A stretch of 64,000 nt of DNA. It comes from Cyanodermella asteris. Its lineage: Eukaryota > Ascomycota > Lecanoromycetes > Ostropales > Stictidaceae. The notes beneath the pieces are model-generated. The model was given only the letters and a program-made list of their open reading frames with translations, ran no database searches and was not told where the DNA came from. Positions within the stretch are counted from its first letter, which is position 1; the number at the start of each line of letters is the position of its first letter. This document shows, piece by piece, positions 1 to 10,970 of the stretch. The position numbers were made by a program, and so were the translations under genes. The stretch is from positions 62,001-126,000 of the forward strand of contig UYJD01000002.1 in assembly GCA_900618795.1 (NCBI GenBank), given 5' to 3'.

Positions 1-881
1 TTGATCGAGCTCTGCGGGACCGCATACTCAATACCTCCAACCTCAAACTTCATGTCCGGTAGCTTCGCATCGCAAGGATAACTGTAAAAGCTACCATCCT
101 CTTCGGCCTGATCGACCTGCTTCCAGTAGTTCGCGACCATGCTCCGCGGAACCTTCATGTACGTGGTACCAGTGTCGAGATCGCAGGTCGCTTCGCCTTG
201 ACCGGCCTTGACACTCACATCCCAATGCGGGTTGTCCTGGTCGACGGGCACCCAATTCACCTCCCCATAGCCGTCCGGAATCTTCGTGTATCCGATTGCA
301 ATCTCACCACGCTCGAAGTCCACGCTCACGACCGGCTCCTGCAGATGCGGCGCAATCTCCTGGATCCACGAGTCCGTCTGTGCTTTGCCGGCAAACTGTG
401 AGGGTCGCGACGCAATGCCCAAGATGCCATCGTAGCCATCAAACTTGTTGCCCTTTGAGTTGATCTTGTCGGCGATTCCGAAGGAGAGGGAGTCGAGCTC
501 CAGGCCGCCGACGGTGACGGGACCTGTGTGGACGCTGCCGGAGACCTCGCCGCTGCCGTAGGATATGTCGAAACTCTGGCCCGTGGACTGGGTGCCACTG
601 AGCTTGTCGGCGTTGGGCCCTTTGATCCAGAGGCCGCTGGAGCCGGTGTCGAGGAGCACGTTGAACGTTTGGCCGCCGACTTGGATGGGGGAGATGTATT
701 CTCCGGTACCGGCGCGTTGAGTGGCGCTCACGGATCCGGTGAGGGTACCTGAGGAAGAAGCAGCGTCGGCGCGGTTGATGATGGGAGTCGGATCTTCTCC
801 GGTGATCCCATCAAGTGGAAGTGCTGCTGCGAAGGAGATGAATGCTTGCAGACCAGCAACGAGATGCTTGTTGATAAGCAT
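1..881 (-). CDS. Secreted pepsin-like aspartic protease (3' part beyond left edge)
   Basis: Family A1 aspartic endopeptidase that should be secreted and cleave proteins, usually at acid pH. The frame is open from the ATG at 881 to the window edge (293 codons), so the C-terminal part is missing. Residues 1-20 form a hydrophobic signal peptide ending in FAAA. The first catalytic motif DTGSS has its Asp at 78, the flap motif YGSG is at 108-111, and the second catalytic motif DTGTT has its Asp at 236. The stretch between signal peptide and mature fold is only about 40 residues, which is short for a fungal pepsin zymogen. No intron is seen. The start is supported by a TATA-like box about 130 bp upstream and an A-rich leader just before the ATG. 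Family assignment is firm; substrate and subfamily are unknown. Confidence 0.93.
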   Translation of the reverse strand, partial: MLINKHLVAGLQAFISFAAALPLDGITGEDPTPIINRADAASSSGTLTGSVSATQRAGTGEYISPIQVGGQTFNVLLDTGSSGLWIKGPNADKLSGTQSTGQSFDISYGSGEVSGSVHTGPVTVGGLELDSLSFGIADKINSKGNKFDGYDGILGIASRPSQFAGKAQTDSWIQEIAPHLQEPVVSVDFERGEIAIGYTKIPDGYGEVNWVPVDQDNPHWDVSVKAGQGEATCDLDTGTTYMKVPRSMVANYWKQVDQAEEDGSFYSYPCDAKLPDMKFEVGGIEYAVPQSSI

Positions 882-2333
882 GCTGGGCAGTGTTTGAGGA
901 GTTTGGTTTCGTTTGATTGTCTGATGTCGGTTTTCTTCAAAAAGGCAATGCAATCCTGTAGACTGGAATGGATGCTGGGTTGGAAATGTGGAAGCTGCGG
1001 AAGTACGAGTCCTTATATACACACTATTGGGTTCCCTCCAAGCAGAATCCTCATACTCGAAGTCCTGGATTTTGAGACAGGACTCTTCACGAAAGAGAAG
1101 CACAGGCCGACCTGAGAAGCCCGAGGACCACCATCATAGGTCCCAGTTCAAGCCACGGACGATCCTCATCTTGCCACGATGACTGCTTCGAGGTCAATAT
1201 CACGGAGGAAACTAGAATTACCTGTAGGACGTGAAATGTCATCACAACGCCGGGACCTGATTGTGGTTCGTGATCTGCTCGACAATGGTGAATAGATAAA
1301 GCTCAGCTTCGTCGTTGCAAGCCACAGAGATCATATGCTGCGTGGCTCTTCGCGCTTGCAGGGGTGACATAAGGCCGCTTGACCTAAATGGAAAAACAAC
1401 TCCTCGCAGACAGCTGATCATGAACACACGAGGTAGGATAGACATGGTGGTGAGACAAGCCATGGTTTGGGCCATGAGCGGCCGTTGCGGGAAGCTGTGA
1501 CAAGGGGCATGGGGCGAGGTTGCATCCGCAAGTTGCGCCATGCAGATCAAGCCAAAGCCGCACGGCATCTACGGCATAATGCACAATATCGCATGACATG
1601 TCCACTCTGATAGGCCATGTTCGACTTGTATCTAGGCAAAAAGATACGACATGCTTGCAGACGTTGACTGGTGCTGGAGACGCCGTTGAATTCTGTCCGA
1701 CGAATACCCCTGCTTAGATCCCAGCGTTCTTGGGGCCGTCCAAACGTCCTGGATTTCGACCGTGACATTGCATCAAGATAATGGCATGTGCACTGCTCAT
1801 CGCGCTGTATCGTTATTGCATGTAAGCGATCAAATGACGACAAAGCGAGTCAAATGTCGAAGGTGGTAGTGACTGACAAGAAAGAGCAACAAAATGGCGC
1901 ATTCTCGCGACGTGGGCCTTGCAGGAATCTCAAGGATACTGACCAGCAGACATGAAGACCTGTGTTGATATAATGCGTAAAAGAGCAAAACTCCTGATGT
2001 GGACGTCCGTTCCTTGATGCTTAACGTACATGGGCAAACGTCCCAACTTGGCGATGCCTCTTTCCCTTAACGCGCTCATGCAGTGTTTGCAGATCCTGAT
2101 ACCCTAACGCCTCGCTATGCAAATGGTGGAGATGATGTACACGATCCCTGGCCCGTCAAATGGGCGTGAGGATCTGAACCCGGGCGTCTTTGGGTTGTGG
2201 TAAGAGCTTGCCCTGTCACGACTGAGGGGGCTGCTCTGGTTGAGGCTGCTGCTCATGGTGGAGTACGGCCTAGCTGCATTCAGGCGACTCGCTTCGAATC
2301 TCACTTTGTGTCTGGAGCCGTTCAGTAGCCGTC
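882..2333. other. Intergenic: protease promoter and PAM16 3' flank
   Basis: About 1.45 kb between the protease start and the PAM16 stop. It holds the protease promoter on the left and the PAM16 3' flank on the right. Open frames here are short, have no family resemblance and mostly lack an ATG. I see no RNA gene or repeat. Confidence 0.6.
1012..1020 (-). promoter_or_regulatory. TATA-like box of the aspartic protease gene
   Basis: Read on the minus strand the sequence is TATATAAGG, about 130 bp upstream of the protease ATG at 881. That distance fits a TATA box with a transcript start some 30 bp further on and a leader of about 100 bases. Most neighbouring genes lack so clear a TATA box, which fits a regulated secreted enzyme rather than a housekeeping gene. 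Confidence 0.5.
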
Positions 2334-2788
2334 TCAGCTTTCGTAGACTTTGGGCTTCCAACCTTTCTTCGCCCCAGCTTCTCTTTCCGCAGTGTCTTCC
2401 GCAGCTTTGACTTCCGACTCTATTCGTTCACGCGCCCGTAGGATTTTGCTTTGTATATAGAAGCTTCCTCCTTTCTTTGGATCGTTCGCGTCGAACATCT
2501 TTTTGAAGCGCTCCATGACATGTTCGAGATCTGCCTCGCCGCCCTTTGGAGGCTTGACGTTCAATATCTTGCAGGCTTCATCAAGTGTAATCCCCGATGC
2601 CGTCGTTCGCGCCGCTGCATGATTCCCTGTCGCCTTCTGGTATGCTGATGTGGCGACAGCTTGTCTGTAGGCCTCGGACGATGCTCTCCAAAAGACCTGG
2701 GTGCCGGTGATGACGATTCTGGTGATGAGCCTGTGCGCCTGTACTTGTCAGCAGCATTCGCTTGCAAGGCTGGAAAGCAATTTACCAT
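2334..2788 (-). CDS. PAM16: PAM16/TIM16, import motor subunit of the mitochondrial inner membrane
   Basis: J-like regulatory subunit of the presequence translocase-associated motor (TIM23-PAM). It pairs with PAM18/TIM14 and restrains its stimulation of mitochondrial Hsp70. Exons: 2786-2788 (only the ATG) and 2334-2738; the intron 2739-2785 (47 bp) runs from GTAAAT to TACAG with a TGCTGAC branch site. The spliced protein is 135 residues, the usual family length. It begins MAHRLITRIVITGTQVF, has the conserved LDEACKILNV segment at about 57-66 and the strongly conserved FKKMFDANDPKKGGSFY stretch, then a charged C-terminal tail. As in other Tim16 proteins the J-domain HPD is absent. The odd point is that the start codon alone makes up the coding part of exon 1. 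Identification is very secure. Confidence 0.95.
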
Positions 2789-3437
2789 ATTGGAGGGACG
2801 CGCCACAGCAGAAACGCTCGCAAGGTCTGATCTGAATAGTATCCGATGATAGCTTTGGCTGCGGAACAAATCGAATCTCGAAATTGTCCGCCGTGAGCGG
2901 AGGCAGGTTTGGCCGACGCCGATGGGGAGAATGCGGCCGTGGCAGCGTGATGGATCCGATGCGCATCGTCACATGCAAACTCATTGTTACAGCTGCCGGC
3001 CGATGTTTAGAGCTGGAGAGGCACTGTGGCACTCGGACTAGTAGTTCCAAGGCATCTCTTCTCAGATCCCGCTAAATACTATACGGCTGTGCCTGAGGCT
3101 CGCCATTGTCCACATTCCCAGGCTCGGCTTCTCGCCATCACATCGAGAGCCATGTCAAATAGGCAGTAGCTTTTGTTTCTCACCTCCCCATGTGCTCCCT
3201 TGACCATACCTGCTAGCACATGTGGACTCCACAAAGGTGAAGTGCGGAACGTTTCGGCCTCGTCGTGCCTTATATGGCTGCCTTCGGTAAGTCAAGCATC
3301 GTGCACTGTGCTTCCTTCAGGTAGCAATCTACGGTACTGCTCGCTGGCGGTATACAAGCAGTCGCAAATGTCGTCGGTGCGACCTGATCTATGTACTGAC
3401 TGCTTCAGAAACACCTTGGACGACTCGGACAGAGGCC
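2789..3437. promoter_or_regulatory. Divergent promoter region, PAM16 and peroxin gene
   Basis: About 650 bp separate the PAM16 ATG (minus strand) from the peroxin ATG (plus strand), so both promoters must lie here. A short perfect palindrome, GATGCGCATC, occurs near 2955. I see no TATA box or gene. Confidence 0.45.
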
Positions 3438-5066
3438 ATGGCGTCCTCGATCGATCGCACTGAAGCCGGCTCCGCTCAGACAAACGCGAGTGAGACTGGA
3501 CCGGCAACAGTAGCCTCATTCGCTCCTGTTCAGACATCACGCTATTCTGCCACTCGCAGCGCCGTCATTATCCACCAGAAATCAGCTCTTCTGGTTGCGA
3601 CTCCTCCCCAGGTTACTCGAGCTCTTGCGTACTCACATCCCTTCTTGTTGCCATTGAATAAACTTCTCGGCCTGTTATCATGGTCGACTGGTGATCCGTG
3701 GGAGTCATTCATCTTGTTATGCTCATTTTGGGCCACTGTACTCTACGGCGATTTACTTATTCTCTACGCTGGACCTGTTGTGGTCATAGTCGGTCTGATG
3801 CTTGGAATGTACACACGACGATTCTCGCCTTTGTCAACCTATGCATCTCCAGTCGCAGATGTCAAGGATCATCGTCGAACAGGATCAACCGCGTCTGTCT
3901 CATCTAATGCCGAAACCCAGGGTGCACGACACCAGACGAGCCTGGACGACATTGTGGACACGCTGAACACAATGACCCTGCGATGCAACACGCTCCTGAG
4001 CCCTTTCTTGAGACTCACAGATCTCCTTTCTACACAGCACAGCGCAACCTCTGCATCCACCCGACCAGCTCTACTGCAGCTACTCTACCGTATGGTGGGC
4101 ACTTTGCCCGTCTGGATCGGATTGTCGCTGGATCCAGTTCACCTCATCACTGCCCGTCGAGTCATTCTTATTGGCGGAACAATACTCATCACGTGGCATT
4201 CTGAGCCAGCACAAGTCTGCAGACTGCTGCTTTGGCGATCGCTCTGGGTCCGACGGGCAACCTCGATCCTCACTGGGTTTGAGTTCGAGGGTGTTGACCC
4301 GCCGTATCCGCTTCAAGGTACGGATGTGACTGAACTCCAGAAGAGCAAGTCACAGGCCGAACTAGCAGCAAAGCGACTCGCAGGTGCTGGTCTCTCCAAA
4401 ACCGAGAAGCTTGGCGTGCGCTTCACGTTTGCGCTCTTTGAAAACCAAAGGCGCTGGGTTGGAATTGGCTGGACAACAACGCTATTGGCCTATGAACGCG
4501 CTCCGTGGACAGACGATCACTTGAATACAAGTGCCGACAGGGACACCTTCAAATTACCCCAAGTCGAAGGCGTGGGTGCAGCATGGCGCTGGGTAGACGG
4601 CAGCGAGTGGCACATCATGCCAATCGAGACAGACGGCAGCGACAAGAAAAAGTTCGCACCAAGCAGTGTGTCGCTACGCGGCCGAGGCGGAGACGATGAA
4701 GGCTGGATCTACTACGACAACGGCTGGAACGGAGGCCGCGCACAAGACGGCTGGGGTCGATATACCAGACGAAGAAAGTGGGTCCGCGATGCCGAGCTTG
4801 TCGAAGTACCGACGCAGGAGGACGCAGGCAAAGCCGGAACCGCCAGCGAACTGCCCGCAAATGAAGAGGTGGGAAGTCCCAAGAAGCGGAAAGGATTTTT
4901 CGGACGACGGCTGACCGGTAGTAGCACAAGCAAGAAGAGCGGGAAGAACGTTGACGATAATGGTGAGCTGAATCCGAGGCGGTTGAACGAAGATGGCGAG
5001 GATGACAGGAGTTTGCAGAGGGAGGCTTGGGATGTCGGGGATGATGTGAAAATGGGTTTGGGTTAA
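3438..5066 (+). CDS. Pex23/24-family peroxin with dysferlin domain
   Basis: Member of the fungal Pex24p family (yeast Pex28-Pex32, filamentous Pex23), integral membrane proteins that act at ER-peroxisome contacts and control peroxisome number and size. The protein is 542 residues in one exon. Residues about 66-135 hold several hydrophobic stretches that would embed it in the membrane. Around residue 330 begins the N-terminal dysferlin half (FENQRRWVGIGWT), followed by WRWVDGSEW and the C-terminal half DEGWIYYDNGWNGG...GWGRYTRRRKWVRDAELVE (about 415-455). The tail is charged and probably disordered. The ATG at 3438 is in good context (GGCCATGG). Which of the paralogous fungal Pex23-type proteins it is cannot be told from sequence reading alone. 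Confidence 0.88.
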   Translation: MASSIDRTEAGSAQTNASETGPATVASFAPVQTSRYSATRSAVIIHQKSALLVATPPQVTRALAYSHPFLLPLNKLLGLLSWSTGDPWESFILLCSFWATVLYGDLLILYAGPVVVIVGLMLGMYTRRFSPLSTYASPVADVKDHRRTGSTASVSSNAETQGARHQTSLDDIVDTLNTMTLRCNTLLSPFLRLTDLLSTQHSATSASTRPALLQLLYRMVGTLPVWIGLSLDPVHLITARRVILIGGTILITWHSEPAQVCRLLLWRSLWVRRATSILTGFEFEGVDPPYPLQGTDVTELQKSKSQAELAAKRLAGAGLSKTEKLGVRFTFALFENQRRWVGIGWTTTLLAYERAPWTDDHLNTSADRDTFKLPQVEGVGAAWRWVDGSEWHIMPIETDGSDKKKFAPSSVSLRGRGGDDEGWIYYDNGWNGGRAQDGWGRYTRRRKWVRDAELVEVPTQEDAGKAGTASELPANEEVGSPKKRKGFFGRRLTGSSTSKKSGKNVDDNGELNPRRLNEDGEDDRSLQREAWDVGDDVKMGLG

Positions 5067-8000
5067 TTGACGAACATGACTGGTTTGAGCGAAGTGGTTC
5101 TGATCGGGATGCATCGTCTCGGAATGAGCTTCGCTTTTCACGTCTCTAAATGCTGTAGCGATACATGAGATGAGATTCTCTTCGACTCAATTTGCCATTT
5201 ATGCGTGCCTACTACAGCTGGTGCATCCCCGCCCTCGAGTCCCGGCTGACCACATGTTTCAGACTATCGACAAGCTGAAGCCCATGAAGTGAGAAGCATT
5301 TATCCGGAAATCGCATCAGGGTTGTCGCGATCATAGACTCGAGTGTCCTTACGAGTGCAGTAGAGTGTATTAGCGAGACTGTCTACGCACCTAACTTTGT
5401 CAGTTGATCAATTCGCAGGCATGTACCTACATCGTGATATTTCAAAATATGTCAAATCGATCGTTGGGGGTTACCTCACACGACTTCCCTCGGGTGTCGT
5501 GCGCGATATAAGAGCACAAGGCGGGTGGAAAGAAGTCTCTGCCGGCGTCCTCCGTAATTCATCTTAACGAATGAACTACACGGCTAGGTATTGCACATCC
5601 AGGTACTAAGCCAGATACTTAGCCGTGTATTTAGCTAGATACTTGGCCAGGTACTGAGCTAGGTATAGAGTTAGCTGTTTCGCTACGGAGCTAGCTGGTT
5701 AGTCGGTTGGATACTTAGTTGGGTACTTATTCACGCAGCCAAGTTGCACCCCGGCAGCGCCTTCTTTTCTCCCGCCTTGAGCACATTTCGAAGGGTCAAA
5801 GCGAGTATCGACCTTGCGCGTTGTCGCCACAAACGACTAGACCGCTCGGAAGGCCTCTATGGGCACACAGCTCGTAGGTCGGCCAAGATAGCCTAAAAAG
5901 TCTTCCGGCCTCGTGACTTGCAGCACTCCCGGATCATCTTCAAGCCGAGATGTCGGGAATTCGACGTTGACTTTGCCAATGGTCCGAGGTCGTGTTGAGA
6001 AGCCAGCGCATACGAGGATCTACTCAGAAACCCCCACCACAATTTGAGTGTATCCGAATGATGAGCATTTTTAATGATGAACATCATGTACAGAGATGAC
6101 CGTGGCGGCTAGGCATGGAAGACGCGCTCATTCGTCTCGTGTCCTGCATCTGATGCGTGACCTCAAGCGGCGGTAAGCCCTAGAAGCTGACTGTGCTGCG
6201 TCTTCGAGTCGCTGCCAGCCTCTGCAAAAGTAGATTCTGTTACAACTAAGCTGAGGTCAGCTTCGTGCCATGGCTGAAGGCGCCTCTTGTGCTCCCTCGA
6301 ACGCCAGATATTATCAGCCATGACTCCTGAGCCAAAGGTCTAGACTAGTGACGCTGATCGCACGAGATGGTAATCTCAGGTCTGATAAGACCCAGAGTCC
6401 TGAGTATGTCTAATTGACCAGACTAACGGAGTCGTTGTTCCGAGAAGGGCTACGCGAAGCATCGCTACTCACTGTTTATTCAAGCGGCTTCGGCCTGGGC
6501 AATGGCACGTGGGTTGCAGCAGACATGATAGACTTCCAAATACAGGTTGCAGGCGCAGCTCCCTCTGTCACATTGCTTCCGCCAGACGTCCGAATACGGC
6601 ACGTTGGTGCCGGTACAGGTACGTGCGGGACAAAGAGACGTGGCTCGTGACCATTGTAGGTCGACACCCCTGCATGTGGGGGAACAAAGCATCGTCGTAT
6701 GGCATGTGGGGAAGCAACCAAGGGTTGTTCGAGGCTGCGATCTGCAGAGTAAGAAGTTCCTAATTACCGATGGTGCTGCAGGTCAGTGGTGGGACATTTC
6801 CGGAGACCGGAGCACCGTCGAAATAATGATTAAATTGCTGCACGGAAAATTGGGCTTCATAAATCGAAAGACAGTCTCAACGGCATCCTTGTCAGATATC
6901 AGGCCAGGGAAGCATGTCCGATGACGACGGTCTTCTCTGAGCCGGAATATTCGACTGACCGCCTCCATGGCCAAGCTAGTGGCCTCATGGTGCAGGAGGT
7001 GAGGGTGGAGCGTTTTTGCAGGATCGAGGCGGGACGACAGAAGTCGTTGCGCGGGCACCTTGCTACCTCCTTTAATTGCTCCTGCTGAAAGTACTGCCAT
7101 AGGTATACGAGTCGGTAGCAGTAAAAGTATGCCTCTAGCTACTCGGAGTAATAGTGGTACAGGTACGCTTAGCAGTGTCGAGAGACCTACTTAGGGAGGT
7201 AATCAAGTGTATCCGTCAAGACTCGTGTCAGCCCGCCTTGGATGGCAAAGGGAGGCAAAGACGGCGTTCACGGCGAGGATTGACGGTGGAGCGAATGGCG
7301 CGTTCGAGGCGGCTTCAACAGGTCGAACTGGGGGCCAATCAGTGCAGAGCGTTCGTGCTCGGATAATGTGGGCGGACCCTGAGATCAACTGATCAGAGGT
7401 CTACCGCTGTCTATCCATACTCGACCCACACTCTGGAGGAAATGATTGGTAATGCGGAGGTTAGGGGCGGTTGCGGCAGGTTGTCTGAGATTGACAGTGG
7501 AGGCTGCGGATCGTGACGAGAGGACGAGGGGAGAGCGATTGGAGCAGCTGATGTCGAGGTGTCAGGTAGAGTAATTATCATATGCGAGTGCAGGAAAGTC
7601 GAAGGCGTGGAAGATTGAGAAGCGTGGTGGGATCGGTGACTTGGTGGGCGCAGGAGCTGCCCGGGCGGATCGTCTAGGGGCAACGGGCAGCGGCCGGCGG
7701 CTGGCTTGGCGGCGTCACCGGCGGAACGCCCTGCTTCCTTACTATCACTCCCATCAATCATAATACAACACGCCCGCCGTCCTGTCGTGCGTGCTTCTCT
7801 CACTTCGAGACACGCGTCGAGCAACATACTCCGCCGCCAACACACTCATCGCCCCAAGAGCGAGACATTGACTTATGCTCGTCTCTGCCATCGACGTCTG
7901 CCCGAGAACGAGCTTGTTCTCGCCCCTTTGATGCTGCGCCACACGTTCTTCTTTGATCCGAAGGCGGCCCACCTCTCAGGGTCTCGACTCCTCATCCCCC

Positions 8001-8263
8001 GACTCATCGGATTACGTCGCGCTTCATAACCATCCGGCATCATCTTGCAGCTCAATTTTACTGCCTCTTTCGACTTGCATACACAACCACTTCATGCCCG
8101 CAAACTTCTGCGACCGCAGGAACGCTTAATGATCCAGCCTTTGTTCACCCCTTCCTCTAAAAGCCGCATGAAGTTCAGCTGTTGCTACCCTGGATAAAGG
8201 CCGGGCACATCCACCGGAACAGCGCTCCAAGCAATCCCAGCACACATCGCCCTTCGTGCCACC
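5067..8263. other. Gene-poor 3.2-kb region
   Basis: No convincing gene lies between the peroxin stop and the next ATG at 8264. Open frames are short, overlapping and without family signatures. The clear structure is the 12-bp-period array at 5601-5732. The right part (about 7740-8263) is pyrimidine-rich on the plus strand and probably serves as promoter and leader for the gene at 8264. A CACGTG hexamer occurs at 6506-6511. Confidence 0.5.
5601..5732. repeat. Degenerate 12-bp tandem repeat, 11 units
   Basis: Eleven consecutive 12-base blocks in exact phase, for example AGGTACTAAGCC, AGATACTTAGCC, AGATACTTGGCC, AGGTACTGAGCT and GGATACTTAGTT. The consensus is roughly RGRTACTTAGCY. Units 7-9 (5673-5708) are much decayed, but the phase is kept without insertions. 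Twelve is a multiple of three, yet there is no sign of coding. An AGGTATTGC variant just upstream (5586-5594) may be an older unit. Confidence 0.75.
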
Positions 8264-9601
8264 ATGGACTCCGACACGAGGCTGCACGGCGAAGCATTGG
8301 TGCGCGAGCTGCGCAACCTGAAAGTCACCGAGCCGACATCTTCCACATCCCTGCCTACCCGCAATATGGACTTCGACAACATTCGGGAGGAAGACGACGA
8401 CGACGACGACCAAGAGCAGGAAGATGATGCCGAGCTTGCGCATGAAGAGCAGGACAAGCAGACGGAGAAGGAACGGATTCTGCATACTCAGGAGCTCCCT
8501 TCCAAATATGCATTCGCTACTTCTGCGTCGGCTTCACGTCCGCATAACCAGCGTCGTGCCACAGATCCCATCACCTCTGTCGTCAATAACTTAGCACCTC
8601 TTGTACACCTCAGGCCAGCTGCTCCCGTCATGGGCCGCTCCCGAAACCGATCTCCATATTCTCGCAGCCATCTTAGAAGCCGATCTTCCTCCTCGAATTC
8701 CTCGTCAGGCTATCCCATGACCCGTGCCTACTCTAGCCCTCTTGCCGATACACTCAGCACGCTTCCGGAGCTACATCCTCTGCCCTCCCCATCTCCTGCC
8801 CAGCAGATACGCCCTGCCAGTCCCATGGATACCCCATGTGCTCGGCGAGCGTCTCCTCGACGTTCGCTTGAAGAGCCCTTCATGTTCAGTCAGAGCGAAA
8901 TTGGGACTCCCAGCGTTCCCACCATTGAAGAGAATGCCGAGTTGTCTCTACCATCTCCCACTCCCACGATACCTGAGGATGGCGTCGTGCCCGCCTCTCC
9001 ACAGCCAGTTCACTCGACATTTCTTCGTTCCCGCCGACGGCCGGCCTCGCCACTATATTCCTTTGCTCAGCCCGCAAGAGCCGGCTCCCCAGGTCACAGG
9101 GTCCTACACACAAGCATGTCCACACCGATGCTCTCCCAGGCACATGCACAGGGCAGCACAGCAAATTCAAGCAACGCCTCGTCTGCCTCGTCTCCGGCAT
9201 CAAAGTACAATGAAGCGTTCCCAGCTGCACAAACACCCACAACGGCTACAGCCGCATTATCGTCAGCGTCGTCTCTTTACAGCCTGTCCATGTCGTCGTC
9301 AGCATACTCTGGGAGCATGCCTTCCACACCAACCTCTTTACGCTCCCGATCGCCATCCATCTCGTCACTGGGGACCATTCCCGACAGCCCCGACGCCGAG
9401 GAGGAGGCGATGGAGCGCGAACGCCTGGATGCACAGGAAAGGTTAGAACGTCTCGAAAAACTGCACAAGGTTGTTGGTGAGAGAGAAAGTGAAGACCTGG
9501 GCCGACGTATGCTGGGCGGTGGACGAGAGCGCAAACGATGGAGCGTGTGCGGTGCCGAACGCAGGGGTGACTTGGAGATGGAGACAATTTGGGAGGACTG
9601 A
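8264..9601 (+). CDS. Ser/Pro-rich low-complexity protein of unknown function
   Basis: Single-exon 445-residue protein that I do not recognise. The ATG at 8264 sits in a strong context (GCCACCATGG) after a pyrimidine-rich leader. In order it shows a short N-terminal segment with helix potential (residues 1-25), an acidic patch of consecutive Asp at about 44-50, a long Ser/Pro/Arg-rich disordered stretch (about 80-360) with many SP and RxxS sites, and a charged C-terminal helix rich in Glu and Arg (about 380-445) that could form a coiled coil and ends TIWED. There is no signal peptide or membrane span. Many SP dipeptides suggest a phosphorylated regulatory or scaffold protein, but that is inference. 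The codon pattern is that of a real gene across the full length. Confidence 0.75.
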   Translation: MDSDTRLHGEALVRELRNLKVTEPTSSTSLPTRNMDFDNIREEDDDDDDQEQEDDAELAHEEQDKQTEKERILHTQELPSKYAFATSASASRPHNQRRATDPITSVVNNLAPLVHLRPAAPVMGRSRNRSPYSRSHLRSRSSSSNSSSGYPMTRAYSSPLADTLSTLPELHPLPSPSPAQQIRPASPMDTPCARRASPRRSLEEPFMFSQSEIGTPSVPTIEENAELSLPSPTPTIPEDGVVPASPQPVHSTFLRSRRRPASPLYSFAQPARAGSPGHRVLHTSMSTPMLSQAHAQGSTANSSNASSASSPASKYNEAFPAAQTPTTATAALSSASSLYSLSMSSSAYSGSMPSTPTSLRSRSPSISSLGTIPDSPDAEEEAMERERLDAQERLERLEKLHKVVGERESEDLGRRMLGGGRERKRWSVCGAERRGDLEMETIWED

Positions 9602-10970
9602 AGTCTGCAGAAGTATGAGACCCCTTGGGCCACGATGCTCCTTCAAACCCGTTCAAGGCCCTTTCACAGCACTTCGAAAGGTACGAGAGACGATGCAGCA
9701 ACACGTTTACCCGAATTTGACGAGCATTTTGCTCTTGGTTAGTCGTTGGCTGATTAATGGATTGCAATGGGAGGTCAGCTCTCTAACTCGAGCATGAGCG
9801 AGACAGGATAAAGCATGGCGTTGTCGGTATGGTGAATTTACGGCCAAAGGGACCAGGCGCCTCTGCGCAGGTCGCAAGTCGAATGACATGATCAATAGAA
9901 AGCTTTCAAAGATTGATCTTGGTGTTCTATCTTCGTGCCTGCTCGTGTGACTTGTCAAACGCCTGGTGAACTTTACGCCCTGTTCGTGCAATCGGGCGGT
10001 CATCGTGCTGCATGGTTGCTGGCAACAGGTGTCGATCAATCTCGAAGCGAAGTCGCGACATCAGGCCTGGCCCAGTCTCTTGCCTACAGAGTTTCTTCAA
10101 TAATGCCCAAGCAAGCACAAGTCAGTCGAGAAGTTTTAGCCTCAAAGATCGATGGGTCAGGTCCTTGCGCTGACACCAACGAGTGTTTCGTCCGTGTCGA
10201 GCTCTATAGCATATTGTTGTCGTCACATTTGTAATGCATGAAGGTGAAGGTAAAATCGTTTTCCATTTAGAATTGACGTGCAGATACACAGTGTCAAGCA
10301 GCAGAATTGTTGACTGTTAACTAATGGACATGGCTGCTCGCAACGCTTTGCCTCATTTCCACCGACGTGGGGCATGGCCCAATGCTGACGAGGGCTCGCA
10401 CAACGACTTCTGCAGCGTCAAGTCTGTTCTAGCGCCCAGCAAACAGCGAAATCGATAGCGTGCAGATGGTGGGGATGCGAGGAGCAAATGGTTCGCCGAG
10501 ATATTCTAGGCGCCAACTGAGTCGGTCCGTGCGCTGCCTGCGCAAAGTCTCCCTTGTCAGCTCATCACTCTTTTCATTGGACACCTCCTACGCGCCCTGG
10601 CGAAGCTGTTCGCGCCGGCATTGGTCCTCCACGCTTCGCCAGCGCTTTCGCCAGACATCTCTGGCATCTTCTGCATCTTCTGCTGCTGGCCTGCACGGCG
10701 CTTCGCCCAGCAGTGGAACTCCCATCCACTTCTTCGTCCTGCACGCGCCGGCGCCAAAACGCTGCCGGGCTGCCTGCCATGCTGTGGTATAAGGAAACAA
10801 GGGCCACCTTCGACCTTTCAGCTCTTCTTTTTCTGCTTATCTGGTTCTGTTGATTGTTTCAAAGCATTTCCCATTTGGTGTGTTTCTGTTTCGCTAGGTC
10901 ACCGTTGATCGGGACCGATTGCCGTCTTTAGTCTTTCCTACCCTGTAACAAAAACATCAAAATCATCAAC
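9602..10970. other. Intergenic: 3' flank and promoter of the methyltransferase gene
   Basis: About 1.37 kb between two plus-strand genes. The right half (about 10540-10970) is rich in C and T, ends in an A-rich leader (AACAAAAACATCAAAATCAT) and is probably the promoter and 5' leader of the next gene. Short frames here show no protein family. Confidence 0.5.

Noticed and set aside
6414-6924. Overlapping short plus-strand frames
   Set aside because: No conserved motif and inconsistent frames; I cannot support a gene.
7411-7845. 144-codon minus-strand frame in the gene-poor region
   Set aside because: Pro/Ser-rich translation typical of the complement of purine-rich DNA; no motif.
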